From Aphelocoma coerulescens (taxonomy: Eukaryota; Chordata; Aves; Passeriformes; Corvidae): a stretch of DNA of 64,000 nucleotides. Location of the stretch: the NCBI RefSeq assembly GCF_041296385.1, contig NC_091017.1, positions 78,607,055 to 78,671,054 on the forward strand, given 5' to 3'. Below the pieces are notes generated by a model that saw nothing but the letters and a program-made list of their open reading frames with translations, had not been told where the DNA came from and searched no databases. This document shows, piece after piece, positions 21,302 through 31,560 of the stretch (its first letter is position 1; each line of letters begins with the position of its first letter). Made by a program: the position numbers and the translations under genes.

Positions 21302-22669
21302 ACCATTCCCTGTTTTCTGACCAGGTCTGTCTCCATCCAGGCCAAGCTCCTGCATCCCAGCTGCAAGGGAAGTGTCTCTATGGAGGCATAAACCTCCAAA
21401 TCCAGGGAATTTCAGGGATTTTCAGGCTGAGGGAAGCTCTAAGGTGACAGACAAGTGGCCACAGCAAATCTTTGGAGCAATCCAAGATGCGAATTCCACT
21501 TCAATCCCGTTTCACAGGTTTCAGTGTGAACCAGAGATGTTTTCTTTTCCCTGGATTATCAGGAGGGAATTCCACGTCCTTGGTGCTGCTCAGTTCATTT
21601 ACCGAGGGCAGGGCAGGGTTTCAGGCTGGATCGTTTCTTTTGTTCTTCTGCTCAGCCAGAAAAGCTTTTCCTCAAACCAGACCAAGCCAGGAGTGCTGCC
21701 CCAATCCAAGATGGATTTCCCATCCCATCATCCCACCTACAGAGGGCTTTGCCTGGATGAACAGCGAACGCGTGGCCAACCTTCAGAACATCGAGTTTGG
21801 ATCTATCACCCCAGTTCTCCAGATTCCAACAAGATTTGTTCATCCAGCAGGAAGAGAACGGCTCCAATCCTCCCCAAGGTTTCCCTGGGGGCTTTTTGGG
21901 ATGTTCCAACTTTCCCTTTGGAGCAGCTGGAGGGAAGAAGGGCAGGGAAGCGCCGGGCACGGGGCTGGGCCGGGCGAGAGGGACATTGAACGTCTCTGGG
22001 GTGACAGCTCCGGCTCTCCCAGCCACTGCTGCTCCAGAGGGCTGGAAAAGCACAGGAACAAAGCTTCTCCCGAGATTCAGAGCCCTCGGTTCATCCATGA
22101 GCCAGCACAGGGTCCCCGGCAGGGCGGTGACACCGAGTCCCAGTCAAACATCGGCCGTTCCTCCCGATTTTCCACGGCTTTGGTTTGGTTTCCAGCTGAC
22201 AAAATCCACCAAGCAGCACTGGATGTTCCCAGAGTTTATGGCAATGAGCAGGACCAGGCACAGATCCGGCCCTTCCCGAGTGGAGGAGTTCCTGCCTCTG
22301 CTCCAAGGACAGACCCAGACACCTCCTCCTGCTGCAAAGAGGCTTCTGCAGCCTCACTCCTGCTGCAAACTCCCCAGCAACCTGAGCATCCCGAGATCCG
22401 CCTGTCCCACACTGATCAGCCCTCCCTAATCCCAGATCTCCCCGTGGGAATGAGCTGGGTCATAAATCAGCTTGAGGAAAGGGCAAGGAGCTCCTGCACT
22501 GCCAGGGAAAGGTGGAATCCTTCAGATGCTGCAATGAAAGAAAAGCTCAGCCCCCGACTTATCCCACTTGGAGTTGCCCAGGATTAGGCCCCTGCATTCC
22601 ATAGGGCAAAAGAGATTCCCAAGGAAACGGGTGCTGATTCCAGAATGATGATCCTAAAAAGGGTTACAG

Positions 22670-23010
22670 CAGCTTGCAGGGCCTAAAGGGGTTCCAGGAG
22701 AGCTGCAGAGGGACTGGGGCCAAGGGCTGGAGGGCCAGGAGGCAGGGAATGGCTTCCCAGTGGGAAAGGGGAGCTTGGGGTGGGATGTTGGGAAGGAATT
22801 GCTGGCTGGGAGGGTGGGGAGGGGCTGGGCTGGAATTGCCAGAGCAGCTGGGGCTGCCCCTGGATCCCTGGCAGTGCCCAAGGCCAGGCTGGACACTGGG
22901 GCTTGGATCCAGCTGGGATAGTGGGAGGTGTCCCTGCCTGGGATGGCATGGCATGGGATAGCATGGGATTGGATTTAAAGTCCTTCCCACCCAAACCACT
23001 CCATGACTCC
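22670..23010 (+). mobile_element. CR1 LINE, 5'-truncated (family A)
   Basis: Starts at agcttgcagggcctaaagg and ends ccaaaccactccatgactcc, with an intact plus-oriented 3' end. Confidence 0.92.
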
Positions 23011-24682
23011 AGCATCCCTCAGAGACACCTCCACCGCACAGGACCCAAGGCGTTCACAGGGAACATCCTCCCAGGCATTCCTGGGAGCCCGGATTTCAAT
23101 CCCTGGAGCAGAAACCTCCCTTGTTTTGCACCGAGCCTTCCCTCAGTGCAATCCCTCCTGGGGAGCCCAACCCTTGGATCTGGAGCTCCAGCCCCTCCTG
23201 CCAGCTCCGGGTGGAGGCCGGGCCCGGCCGAGCCCCGCGCCCGGCACCGCTCCGGAGGATCCCGGCACTCAACAATGGGGGATCTGTCAGAGCCCGGCCC
23301 GAGCACCGGCCATCATCTGTTTCCCATAACTCCAGCTGACCTAAACTCCACGGGCTGAACAAGTAGCCTGTGTTTTTCATCTGGAAAACTCCGTGGAGCC
23401 GTTCCCACTCTGGCCTCTCCCTCCCCTGCCGGAGCCAGACTTGGGAGAAGTTACAAAGTGGTGATGTCGACAGAGATTTCCTCGTTATCCCCAGCAGCAG
23501 CACTGAACGTTTTCAGGTTGGGGTTTTGGCTGTCTCCTCCCATCCCAGGTGCCCCCACACCGGGATGTGCCTTTCTCCCCCAACTCTCCCAGAGGAAAAT
23601 CCCAGCCCGACACTTCCCGGTGTAAAAACGAGCGGAGCTGGATGCCAACCCCGTGCCTGTTTCATGATATATTTAAAACCCATTAAAACTTCATCAGGGA
23701 TGAGCTGCCAGGGAAACAAACACATTCAGGACAAGCCCCACAGGGTCTCCCATGCGGAAAAGCCCTGGAGGACGCCGCTGGTGGGGAAAGCTCCGTGTGC
23801 GGGCCCCGGGAAGGAAGGAAGGGAGCGCTGGGAATCGGTCACGAGCCTGGCAAGGAAGGATCCAACCCCCAGAGTTATCAGCTCTTGTCAGGGCTCCCAT
23901 CCTTTAGCAGGGGAAAAAAATAACCTCCGATTAGGGAAAATGCAGGATGAGTCCTTGAGGAGGACGAGGAGCAGGTCCAGAGGGAGGAGGAAGGAAAATG
24001 TAGGGAAGAGAACACAACCTGCACCAAACCCCACCTGTTTTCCACAGTGCTGTGGGGTTCAAGCTCCCAGAGAGCCGAGAAGATCCCGAAATGGGGAAGT
24101 TTCCATGAGATGATTTGAGGTCAAAGCCCTTTGTTTTCCCCCTCCCTGGATCCCATGGGATGGAGGGGACAAGCTCCTGTCCCACACACCCTGTCCCAGC
24201 CAGGAGCCTCAGCTCGCTCCCACAGCTCTGCTGTGAAATGTTTGGGTTGGAAAAATGACATTTCCATATTTATTATTGTGTTCTCCCATGGCAGAACAGG
24301 GGGGAACGCTCAGGGAGCAGGGAGAAATAAAAACAGGATAAACTCGTAAATAAACCTCCTGTTCCAGCACATCCAGCAGGAGCTGCACCCTCCGTACTGG
24401 GAGAGAACTCGTGTCCCAGCAGCCCTTTTCCAACTTGGATTGTGCCCCTTTTTGAGGCAATAATCCATAAAAACTGATCCAAACAGAAAATTCCAGATAA
24501 AGGGATGCTGTGGAGTCCACAGGGCACACTCTGAGGAGCGGAAAGCACATCTGGGGTGTTGGGAGGGGAACAGCCACGGAATGCGAGGACTCTGGAAGGG
24601 ACGGGGCACCCAGAGGGACCTGGACAGGCCGGAGAGGTGGGACAGTGGGAACCTCAGGGAGCTCAGAATACAAAGTGCAAGG

Positions 24683-25256
24683 TCTGGGACCTGGGTCAGG
24701 GCAATCCCAGCACAAATCCAGGCTGGATGGGGAAAGAAGGGATCGGGAGCAGGCCTGAGAGGAGGATTTGGGATGTTGTGGATGAGGCTGGAATGGCCCA
24801 GCCCAGACCCCCCCAGCCCCGGGCTGATTCCGGCCAAACCGGAACACGTGGGCAGCAGGAAAGGTGGGAATTCTGTCCCTGGGCCCCCTCAGGTGAGAGC
24901 CCACCTGCAGAGCTGCCCCAGCCCTGGGGCCAACAGCAGAAGGACGTGGAGCTGCTGGAGAGAGCCCAGAGGAGGCCCCGGAGCTGCTGCAGGGCTGGAG
25001 CCCCTCTGCTCTGGAGGCAGCCTGGGAGAGCTGGGAATGTTCCCCTGGAGAAGGAAAGGAGCCAGGGAGAGCTGGGAGCCCCTTGCAGGGCCTAAAGGGG
25101 CTCCAGGAGAGCTGCAGAGGGACTGGGGCCAAGGGCTGGAGGGCCAGGAGGCAGGGAATGGCTTCCCAGTGGGAAAGGGGAGCTTGGGCTGGGATGTTGG
25201 GAAGGAATTGCTGGCTGGGCTGGAATTGCCAGAGAAGCTGTGGATGCCCCTGAGCC
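24683..25256 (+). mobile_element. CR1 LINE, long copy lacking its 3' end (family A)
   Basis: Shares the long 5' extension with 55498-56232 and 59157-59862 (gacctgggtcagggcaatcc, ggatgttgtggatgaggctg). It breaks at gatgcccctgagccag into a 10-bp repeat (aattccaacc) at 25255-25305. Confidence 0.88.
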
Positions 25257-25305
25257 AGTTCCAACCAATTCCAACCAATTCCAACCAGTTCCAGCCAGTT
25301 CCAGC
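25255..25305. repeat. 10-bp tandem repeat, about 5 copies
   Basis: Units aattccaacc, then agttccagcc, replace the missing 3' part of the adjoining CR1. Confidence 0.9.
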
Positions 25306-25487
25306 TGGATGCAGACAGTCCCGTGGTTGCCAGGGTGTCCCAGGGCCCTTTGTGACACGGGGGTTGTGACCCATTGTGACCCTGGAGCCCTGGGGACACT
25401 GCCAGGGACACCCCTTGCTCGGGAGGCAGCAGCTCCCAGGATCCCTTGGAGGATCCCCCGATCCCTCTGAGGCTCAGGAGTGTGGAG

Positions 25488-25556
25488 ATGGCGGAGAAGG
25501 CAAATCCCAAATCCCAGCCCGGCAAGGGGCAGCCGAGCCCCCGGAGAAGGGGCCAG
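25488..25556 (+). CDS. Candidate nested gene, coding exon 1 (unrecognised protein)
   Basis: Seen: an ATG in a good context (G at -3 and +4) opens 23 codons, beginning MAEKANPKSQPGKGQPSPRR and ending RGQ. It stops at a textbook donor, CAG|GTGAGG. The next acceptor in the same phase is at 26209, giving a predicted 157-aa protein. The exon product is basic and Pro-rich. It lies on the plus strand inside the 27.6 kb EXOC6B intron, so it is antisense to the host gene. I do not recognise the protein. It could be a lineage-specific gene, a testis-type disordered protein or a chance pairing of splice signals. Upstream is a CR1 copy (to 25256), and I see no TATA box or clear CpG island before the ATG. 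Confidence 0.45.
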
Positions 25557-25662
25557 GTGAGGGAGGGGATGCGAGGGGACAACAAGGAGCTGCCTGGGGG
25601 ACAGGGATGAGATCGACTGTGCCAAGGATTCCTTCCCACGGCTCCTCCTGCCTGCAGGCAGG

Positions 25663-26015
25663 ACATGGGGAATAAGGGGTGGGGCACAGGGAATGGCAGG
25701 TGGGACACAGGGAATAACGAGTGGGACACAGGGAATGGAAGGTGGGACACAGGGAACCACAGGTGGGACACAGGGAACCACAAATGGGACATGGGGATGA
25801 CAGATGAGACACAGGCAGGTACAGGTGGGACACAGGGAATGGCAGGTGGGACACAGGGAGCCACCGACAGGACACAGGGAATAACGGATGGGACAGAGAC
25901 AGGTACAGGTGGGACACGGAGCCACAAATGGGACACAGGGATGACACAGGCAGGTACAGGTGGGACGCAGGGAACAAACCAGAGGTGGGACACGGGCAGC
26001 TGAAGGTGGGACACA
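25663..26015. repeat. Minisatellite, about 21-bp unit, in the intron of the nested gene
   Basis: Some 16 copies of a unit like gtgggacacagggaatggca, with variants (gggaccaca, gacagatga). Most units are 21 bp or another multiple of three, which keeps frames open on both strands and creates the long spurious minus-strand frames over 24.2-26.5 kb. Confidence 0.9.
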
Positions 26016-26209
26016 GGGCAGCCAGGGCCAGGCCCCAGCCCCCCATGGGATGAGGCTGCCGGGGCCACCCAGCCCAGCGAGCCCGTGGGACACTGGGAGC
26101 CACCACGGAGCCATTGGGAGAGCCCTTGAGATGGCACCCAACGCCTTCCCCGGGCCAGCAGCTGTGACAGCAGCCAGGGCCACCCTCACTCACCCTCTGT
26201 CCCCTGCAG

Positions 26210-26614
26210 GTGGCCATGTCCCGTGCCAGGCCGGCCCAGGAGGGGCCAGGGCCCGCCCTGCCCGCGCGTGACCCCGGCACCGGCCACCGGCCGCCAGCCC
26301 CTGCGCCAGCAGCACCCTCGGCTTCTCCTGGCCACAGCAGCGCCCCGGCCGCCGGCCACCGCCTGCAGGTCCCCAATGCCCAGGACACCCGCGGGGAGCC
26401 AGGCACTGCCACGGCCACGCAGGCCCGGGCAGGGGACCCTGGGGACAGCACGGAGCCGCCCCCGCGCACCGTCAGGGTGGCCCCGCCGACCGAGGCCAGG
26501 CTGAGGCAGCTGGGGAGGATCTCCAGTTACGAGAGGATTCTGGAGTGGCTGGACGGCGCCTTCCCAAGCACAGCCGAGGCCGTGGTGGAGCTGGAGGAAG
26601 AGCTGGATGGATAG
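26210..26614 (+). CDS. Candidate nested gene, coding exon 2 with stop (unrecognised protein)
   Basis: Seen: a strong acceptor (ctctgtcccctgcag) is followed by 134 codons in phase with the exon at 25488, ending in TAG. In the joined 157-aa product, residues 24 to about 110 are Pro/Ala/Gly-rich and probably disordered. Residues 120-139 read RLRQLGRISSYERILEWLDG, a likely amphipathic helix, and the tail ELEEELDG is acidic. The exon is CpG- and GC-rich with high GC at third codon positions, unlike the flanking CR1. The opposite strand is also open here, so composition alone could explain the length of the frame. A possible poly(A) signal lies at 27298. The function is unknown; the ordered C-terminal helix is the part most worth comparing with other birds. 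Confidence 0.45.
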   Translation: MAMSRARPAQEGPGPALPARDPGTGHRPPAPAPAAPSASPGHSSAPAAGHRLQVPNAQDTRGEPGTATATQARAGDPGDSTEPPPRTVRVAPPTEARLRQLGRISSYERILEWLDGAFPSTAEAVVELEEELDG

Positions 26615-26627
26615 CGGGAGTCCCAGG

Positions 26628-26755
26628 AATAATTACAGAATAATTAGGGCGGAAAAGACCTCTGAGATCATCGAGTCCAACCGGTGACCAAACCCCACTG
26701 TGTCCACTCAACCACAGCCCTGTCCAGCCACTCCTTGGACACCTCCACAGCTCTG
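26628..26755 (-). mobile_element. CR1 LINE 3' fragment, divergent family
   Basis: gaaaagacctctgagatcat and then cgagtccaaccggtgaccaa is an inverted CR1-type 3' region. It begins just after the stop codon of the candidate nested gene. Confidence 0.65.
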
Positions 26756-26877
26756 AGGGACCTTCTCAACATGGACAGGCACCAAAGGGGGAAGCTGAGA
26801 AGGCAGAGCCAGACCCTGCTCAGGACGAATTGAAATACAGAATTCCCATGGAAATTCACAGGAAAACCCCTTGTCCC

Positions 26878-27036
26878 TGGGAGGAGGATCCACCACCGGG
26901 ACAGGCTGCCCAGAGAAGCTGTGGAGCTCCATCCCAACGGGACGTGGACCTGAGAAGCCCCTGCAGCTCCGTGGGGAGCTGGACACGGTGATCTCCAGAG
27001 GTTCCCTCCAACCTTTGTCCATGGTGCTGTGAGGAT
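26878..27036 (+). mobile_element. CR1 LINE 3' fragment
   Basis: gggaggaggatccaccaccg, ggctgcccagagaagctgtg ... ttccctccaacctttgtcca, plus-oriented. Confidence 0.7.
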
Positions 27037-27095
27037 GGGGACAGCAGCACCTTCCCCATGGAGCAACAGCTTCGGGATGTGCTCCAGGGATCACA

Positions 27096-27237
27096 GAACC
27101 ATGGAATGGCCTGGGTTGGAAGGAACCTTGAAGCCCAACCAGTCCCACCCCCTGCCACGTGCAAGGACACCTTCCATTACCCAAAGTTTCTCCAAGCCCC
27201 CGTCCAACCTGGCTCTGAGCACTTCCAGGGTCTAGGA
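27096..27237 (-). mobile_element. CR1 LINE 3' fragment (family A-like)
   Basis: cagaaccatggaatggcctg and then ggttggaaggaaccttgaag; cut near cacttccagggtctagg. Confidence 0.82.
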
Positions 27238-27297
27238 ACAAGGAGAGGAGGAACCTTCCTACCCAACACCTGTGGAAAACACGTCCTGGAGCATCCC

Positions 27298-27303
27298 AAT
27301 AAA
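27298..27303 (+). terminator. Possible poly(A) signal AATAAA for the nested gene
   Basis: AATAAA followed about 25-35 bases later by a U/GU-rich stretch (ccttgtcctctggtt). It lies 684 bases after the candidate stop codon; the intervening 3' UTR would consist of CR1 fragments. Chance occurrence is possible. Confidence 0.3.
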
Positions 27304-27779
27304 GAGTTTTTACACAGATCCACCCTTGTCCTCTGGTTAACACCTGAAACCATGACAAGATGCAACAGGAGCAGCTTTTCAGCCTCTGTTTTTCCCAACA
27401 AGTTTGTATCCTGAAGGATTCCGTGGGGTTTCAATCCCACACCACAGCCACAGCCGGGGCAAGACAGAGTCAGGGATTTGAAGGGAAGAAACCTTCAAAC
27501 TCCTGCTCCCCAAACAGCCCCTGTGGGCTGCTCAGAGGCTGTGAGGAGATGATTAAGCCCCCACAAAAAGGTGAAACCTGAAGATCAGAAGTCCCCCAGA
27601 CCTCCAGCTCCCACCTTCAAACCATAAAAGAGACGCTTTTCTCCACAGCCAACCCCCTCATTCCAAAGGATCCACGGAAAACCCTCTCCGAGGGCAACGC
27701 TGCCCTTCCAGCACACCCCCCAGCTTTTGGGTGCAGCGATTTCAGAGCTTTCCCATCCCCTTCCATAAACCACAACCCC

Positions 27780-28070
27780 GAAACCCCTTTTTTCCTTGCG
27801 GGAGCTGCTGCTGTTCCCGCTGCTCCGGGAGCGTTTGTTCATCGTACAGCACCGGCCTGGCTCCCACGTTTTCCTGAACAAAGGACTGAAACAGGGGGAA
27901 TATGCGTCAGAAGCCCGTCCTGGACGTTGCTCACCCTTTTCCTGCACAAATATTTGTAAACACGTGGAGGATTCATGTCCAGCCGGCTCGGGACCCTTCA
28001 TAAAACCAGGGATTTATTGCAAACAGGATGGGAATCATTTCCCAGCTCCCAGCACTTATAGGGCTTTAGG
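27780..28070. promoter_or_regulatory. Non-repetitive island with forkhead and E-box motifs
   Basis: caaatatttgtaaacacgtg at 27947 combines a palindromic CAAATATTTG, TGTAAACA and a CACGTG E-box. There are no repeats around it. Candidate enhancer only. Confidence 0.25.
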
Positions 28071-28315
28071 ATGAGAGACATAAAGAGCAGGAAAACAGCG
28101 CCTGCAGCTGGGCTCCGAGCCCTGCTGGACAGGGATGAAACAGGGTGCAGGGGGGGGTGTGAATTCACAGCTCCAGAGCCCCCCACAAACACCCTCCCAA
28201 AAAATAAAATAAAGTTTTGGAGTTCCTGGGCTGCACGGGAGAATTGCCCAGGGTTGATTTATGGACAGAAGTTCAGGGATAGGCTGAGCTCAGCTGAGCT
28301 GAGCCCAAGGGCCTT

Positions 28316-28670
28316 CCAGAAGGGCTCAGGCTGGAGCAGAGGAGGCTCAGGGGGGACCTTGTGGCTCTGCACAAGTCCCTGACAGGAGGGGGCAGCCGGG
28401 GGGGGTCAGGCTCTGCTGGCAGGGAACAGGGACAGGAGGAGAGGGAACGGCCTCAGGCTGGGCCAGGGGAGGCTCAGGGTGGATATTGGGAAAACTCCTC
28501 ATGGAAAGGGTTTTCCAGCCCCAGCAGGGGTGGAGTCCCCATCCCTGGAGGGATTTCAGAGCCCTGTGGATGTGGCACTGGGGACATGGGGCAGCGGTGG
28601 CCCCGGCAGGGCTGGACTGGGTGACCTCAGAGGGCTTTTCCACCCTCAGTGATTCCATGATTTTATGATC
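28316..28670 (+). mobile_element. CR1 LINE, 5'-truncated (family B)
   Basis: From ggctcaggctggagcagagg, through gtccctgacaggagggggca, to tcagtgattccatgatttta; intact plus-oriented 3' end. Confidence 0.9.
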
Positions 28671-29997
28671 CAAAAGCCTCTCCTTGCAATCTCAGAGTTC
28701 CTCTCTTACCCATCCTCTGCTTACACGCAGAGGGACAGAATTCTCCCAACCTTCCTGCCATCCTTATCCTACTCCTTGCCTTTTTCCATGATTCCCACAG
28801 TTGCAGCCAATGCCAGCAAGGACCAGCAAGGTCAAATTTTAGGGATAATCAGGAAAAAGCAGAACTGCTCACCAGGGTTGGATTTGGGTCTTTGAATGTC
28901 CCCAAGGAGTGGGACAGAGAGATTTTTATTCATTTTTAGGAGCCAAAATAAGGCCTAAATGGGGAATATCAGCGTCAGCCCAGTGGGACTGGGACAGCTG
29001 GGGAAGGAGGGGAAGGAGAAGGCTGAGGAAGGTCATCCAAACCAGGATTCCAAGATTCCAGGATCCCCTTGGAAACACACACGATTTCCCTCTGTTAAAC
29101 CGAGTTTTACCTTAGAACACGAACGTTCTCCAGGGAAATTCCTTCCAGATCGCTTCACTTCCGCTCCTATCACTTGTTGTTTTTGAGATATCTCCCTTCT
29201 GGACACCACCACAAAGCCCTCTGGGGCAGCTGAGGCGTTTTCCAAACATTCCTGGGACCCTCCTGAGCCCCAAAGCCCGGAAACAGCAAATCTTGGGAAG
29301 AGCCTTCCCACGCCTGCACAATGCAAGGAGCGGGGCTGGAATTCGGGGCGGCTCAGCTGGACCCGTGTCCTGCACCACACCAGGTGAACATTCCCAACAA
29401 AACCCCGATGGCTTCGGGGATCCCTGCAGCCAGCAGCTCCAGAGCAGTTCAAATGCCTTAAAAAAAGGTGTTGGAGACGAGTGGGGAAAGGTGAATGTTG
29501 CAGTGAAGGCTGAAAAAACGAGCTGAGGAACTCCAGGACTTTCAGCCTCATTTCAGCCCCTGAGCTGAGTCCTCCTGGGACAGAATTCCAGGAGCGTGGA
29601 GGAGAAGGGGAGCGGGGAAAAGCAGGACGGACTGAAGCAGGAATGATGCCGATGATCTGATGGCACAGCAGGATTTGTGGATCCTGGGAAAGCAGAGGGT
29701 GTCCCTGACCTCAGCCAGGATTTAAAGTGCTTTTCCACAATACTCCCAGACCTAAACGCGGATGTCCCTGTGTGGGTGAGGGACCGCTGGATAAATAAAT
29801 AATTAATTAGTGGGGTGGTCAATTCCAGAGGGTCGGGATCAAGGAGTTGCACCCCAAAGGGAGCTGCTGACAAGTGGGGAGCACAGCGGGGCCGGTCCTG
29901 GGACATGTGCGGCTCCACTCCTGTGGCAGTGACCCAGAGGAGCCACAGAGCAACTCCAGGAGTTCCTCAGTGACTCCAAACTGGGGGAAAAGTCACT

Positions 29998-30502
29998 GAA
30001 TCATGGAATCCTTAAGGCTGGAAAAGTCCTCTGAGATCACCAACCATCCCCAGCCCTGCCCAGGCCAGCACTGCCCCGTGTCCCCAGTGCCACATCCACA
30101 GGGCTCTGAAACCCCTCCAGGGATGGGGACTCCACCCCTACCCTGGGCACTTCCGAGGCCTGAGCACCCTTTCCATGCAGAAATTCCTGCTGCTGTCCAC
30201 CCTGAGCCTCCCCTGGCCCAGCCTGAGGCCGTTCCCTCTCCTCCTGTCCCTGTTCCCTGCCAGCAGAGCCCGACCTCCCCGGCTGCCCCCTCCTGTCAGG
30301 GACTTGTGCAGAGCCACAAGGTCCCCCCTGAGCCTCCTTTGCTCCAGCCTGAGCCCCTTCCCAGCTCCTTCAGGAATTCTCCAGCCCCTTCCCAGCTCCG
30401 TTCCCTTCCCTGGACAGCTCCAGCCCCTCAGGGTCTCTCCAGAGCTGCCCCCAGCACTGGAGGTGCCCCAGCAGAGCCAGCCCAGGGGACAAGGGCAGGG
30501 CA
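29998..30502 (-). mobile_element. CR1 LINE, 5'-truncated (family B)
   Basis: 3' end at gaatcatggaatccttaagg; the body matches 10716-11300 but carries the 30-bp unit only once. Confidence 0.92.
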
Positions 30503-30588
30503 GGACAAGTTCCCTGAGAGGTTCTGGAGTCTTGGAGGTTTTCAACACAAGATGGGATAAAGCCCTGAACAGCCTGGGCTGATCTCAG
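30503..30588 (+). mobile_element. CR1 LINE fragment wedged between two copies
   Basis: ctgagaggttctggagtctt and then ggaggttttcaacacaagat resembles a CR1 3'-half segment, plus-oriented. It lies directly between minus-oriented copies of families B and A. Confidence 0.5.
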
Positions 30589-30808
30589 AGGAATGGTTTG
30601 GGTGGGAAGGGGTCTGAGAGCCCATCCAGTGCCATCCCATGGGCAGAGACACCTCCCACTGTCCCAGCTGGATCCAAGCCCCAGTGCCCAGCCTGGCCTT
30701 GGGCACTGCCAGGGATCCAGGGGCAGCCCCAGCTGCTCTGGCAATTCCAGCCCAGCCCCTCCCCACCCTCCCAGCCAGCAATTCCTTCCCCATATCCCAT
30801 CTGTCCCT
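30589..30808 (-). mobile_element. CR1 LINE, truncated (family A)
   Basis: 3' end at aggaatggtttgggtgggaa; stops near tccttccccatatcccatc. Confidence 0.9.
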
Positions 30809-31029
30809 CACTCCAGCAGGTCAGACCAGAACCCCGCTGAGTTCCCTCCGCAGGGAATGATCCCATGAACCACTCAACAGATCCCATGAATTCCCCCACT
30901 CAGGGCAAACCGAGTTGGCCACAAAGACTGGGATGGGATTGAGGGAACGAGGATGAAGCCAGCCCTAGATCCAAACTCCCAGGATGTTTCCCATGGCTGT
31001 GCCCAGCCCTGGGAAAGCTCAGCTGCTCT

Positions 31030-31560
31030 CCCTCCCCTCAGCTGACGAGGAGTCTGCATCCGGGCTATTGTAGGAAAACCTCTCTGGGTCAGGTTGGTTT
31101 GTTATTTTTTTCCCTCCCCTTTCCATGTCTGTTTTGCAAGTGGAATATTTCCAGCCCCACCGGCCGCCTGTGATCATATCAGGCCAGCCCCGAACGAACA
31201 CTGATTTCTCTGCTGCCGCTTTGATCGCAGCCAAGTGCTTTTCTCTCCCGGGTAAGGAGGTCACGGGGTTAAAAGAGCAAAGTGACAATTCCCAAAGTTC
31301 AATCCGCTGCCACCAGGGCCAGACGCGCTCGCCAGGCTCCATTAGCACGTAGGACAGGGTGGTTATCACAGGTCACTGACACCGGCCCCGCTCTAATGGC
31401 TTTTCCTGTGGCCTTATCAATGCCGTGCACAAAGTGGCTCCCCCCAGCCTTCCCCTATGATCTCAGAGCTCTGTTTACAGCTATCTCCCTGCACCAGGCA
31501 CCAGGGGGGCAGCCAAGTCAGCAGCCGCTGAGAAATGCCAGGACACGGCCACGGGACAGG
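31030..31560. promoter_or_regulatory. Non-repetitive, motif-rich island (candidate conserved element)
   Basis: Repeat-free, with balanced composition. It contains gtgatcatatcaggccagcc, GGTTATCACAGG, tggccttatcaatgcc and two TAATGG/CCATTA motifs. It has the look of an intronic enhancer; conservation cannot be tested here. Confidence 0.25.

Noticed and set aside
24209..26137. Very long minus-strand open frame (over 600 codons) and overlapping long frames
   Set aside because: It runs through a CR1 copy and the 21-bp minisatellite, whose multiple-of-three units keep frames open. The product is low-complexity VSHLWFPVSH repeats with no domain.
26210..26614. A separate gene starting at an internal ATG (26216)
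   Set aside because: The strong acceptor at 26209 and in-phase upstream exon make a spliced start at 25488 the simpler model, though an internal start cannot be excluded.
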